A stretch of 64,000 nt of DNA from an uncultured Litorivicinus sp. GTDB taxonomy: Bacteria; Pseudomonadota; Gammaproteobacteria; Pseudomonadales; Litorivicinaceae. Every line of letters starts with the position of its first letter. Position 1 is the stretch's first letter. Positions 63,901-64,000 of this stretch are shown here, one piece after another. Under the pieces are notes generated by a model. It searched no databases. It saw nothing but the letters and a program-made list of their open reading frames with translations, and had not been told where the DNA came from. A program made the translations under genes and the position numbers. Location: assembly GCA_902558075.1 (NCBI GenBank), contig CACECO010000006.1:25388-89387 (forward strand), read 5' to 3'.

Positions 63901-64000
63901 TTATGGAGTTGCCTCAACTCGCTTTTGTTTCGTTAATTTGGCTTTGATTCGGGATCTTTTGAGATTTGATAAATGATCAACAAACAGCTTCCCGCTAAGG
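63901..64000 (-). CDS. def: Peptide deformylase Def, C-terminal end only (cut by window edge)
   Basis: The reverse strand encodes LSGKLFVDHLSNLKRSRIKAKLTKQKR before a TAA at 63901, which matches the C-terminal end of peptide deformylase (G-K-L-F-x-D-x-L-S-x-L-K). The gene runs out of the window. It heads the def-fmt-rsmB-trkA-trkH series. The catalytic region lies outside the window. Confidence 0.8.
   Translation of the reverse strand, partial: LSGKLFVDHLSNLKRSRIKAKLTKQKRVEATP

Overview
The window looks like a chromosome segment around the replication origin of a gammaproteobacterium, probably marine and close to the Oceanospirillales/Pseudomonas side of the class. The reasons are the gene order rpmH-dnaA-dnaN-recF-gyrB, the reverse-strand block rnpA-yidD-yidC-mnmE-mnmG-rsmG-parA-parB-atpIBEFHAGDC-glmU-glmS, the glyQ-glyS pair, and def-fmt-rsmB-trkA-trkH. 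Species assignment is an inference; no rRNA or tRNA gene was seen.

Layout. (1) 1-4130: recD, a YciA-like thioesterase and uvrD. (2) 4130-8000: katG and a divergent HdrD/GlpC-like Fe-S protein, an oxidative-stress or transferred segment whose right end abuts a decapitated substrate-binding protein gene. (3) 8040-12386: a branched-chain amino-acid type ABC transporter (binding-protein fragment, livG, livF with an internal stop, livH, livM). (4) 12474-22295: a catabolic divergon. The reverse arm holds a class V aminotransferase, the TRAP transporter dctPQM, an enoyl-CoA hydratase and a class III CoA-transferase. The forward arm holds a YdiJ/GlcDF-type FAD/Fe-S 2-hydroxyacid dehydrogenase and a GntR regulator. 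A dyad that could be the GntR operator lies between the arms. (5) 22299-29600: an AT-rich accessory stretch of small or poorly known genes: YjbQ, a MarR-type regulator with a possible ADP-ribosyl-fold partner, secreted and membrane small proteins, a fragmented zinc-ribbon/TM/TerB locus, and a pair of small conserved proteins. Several of its genes are too short for the ORF track. (6) 29663-47996: the reverse-strand housekeeping block from glmS up to rpmH. (7) 47997-48336: candidate oriC with DnaA boxes, then dnaA-dnaN-recF-gyrB forward. (8) 54351-64000: gmhB, glyS, glyQ, an LpxL-type acyltransferase, trkH, trkA, rsmB, fmt and the end of def.

How the parts fit. ParA/ParB are encoded left of the origin. 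Two perfect parS 16-mers (in recF and gmhB) and one near-perfect copy (in glyS) lie right of it, so the origin-segregation apparatus is complete within the window. ATP synthase feeds into glmU/glmS (cell-wall precursor supply) as in E. coli.

Sequence integrity. gyrB, gmhB and the TerB locus all carry frame breaks that are repaired by removing one base from a homopolymer run. livF has an in-frame TAA inside its ABC signature region. Because gyrB should be essential, at least part of this pattern is probably sequencing or assembly error, although decay is plausible in the transporter and accessory loci.
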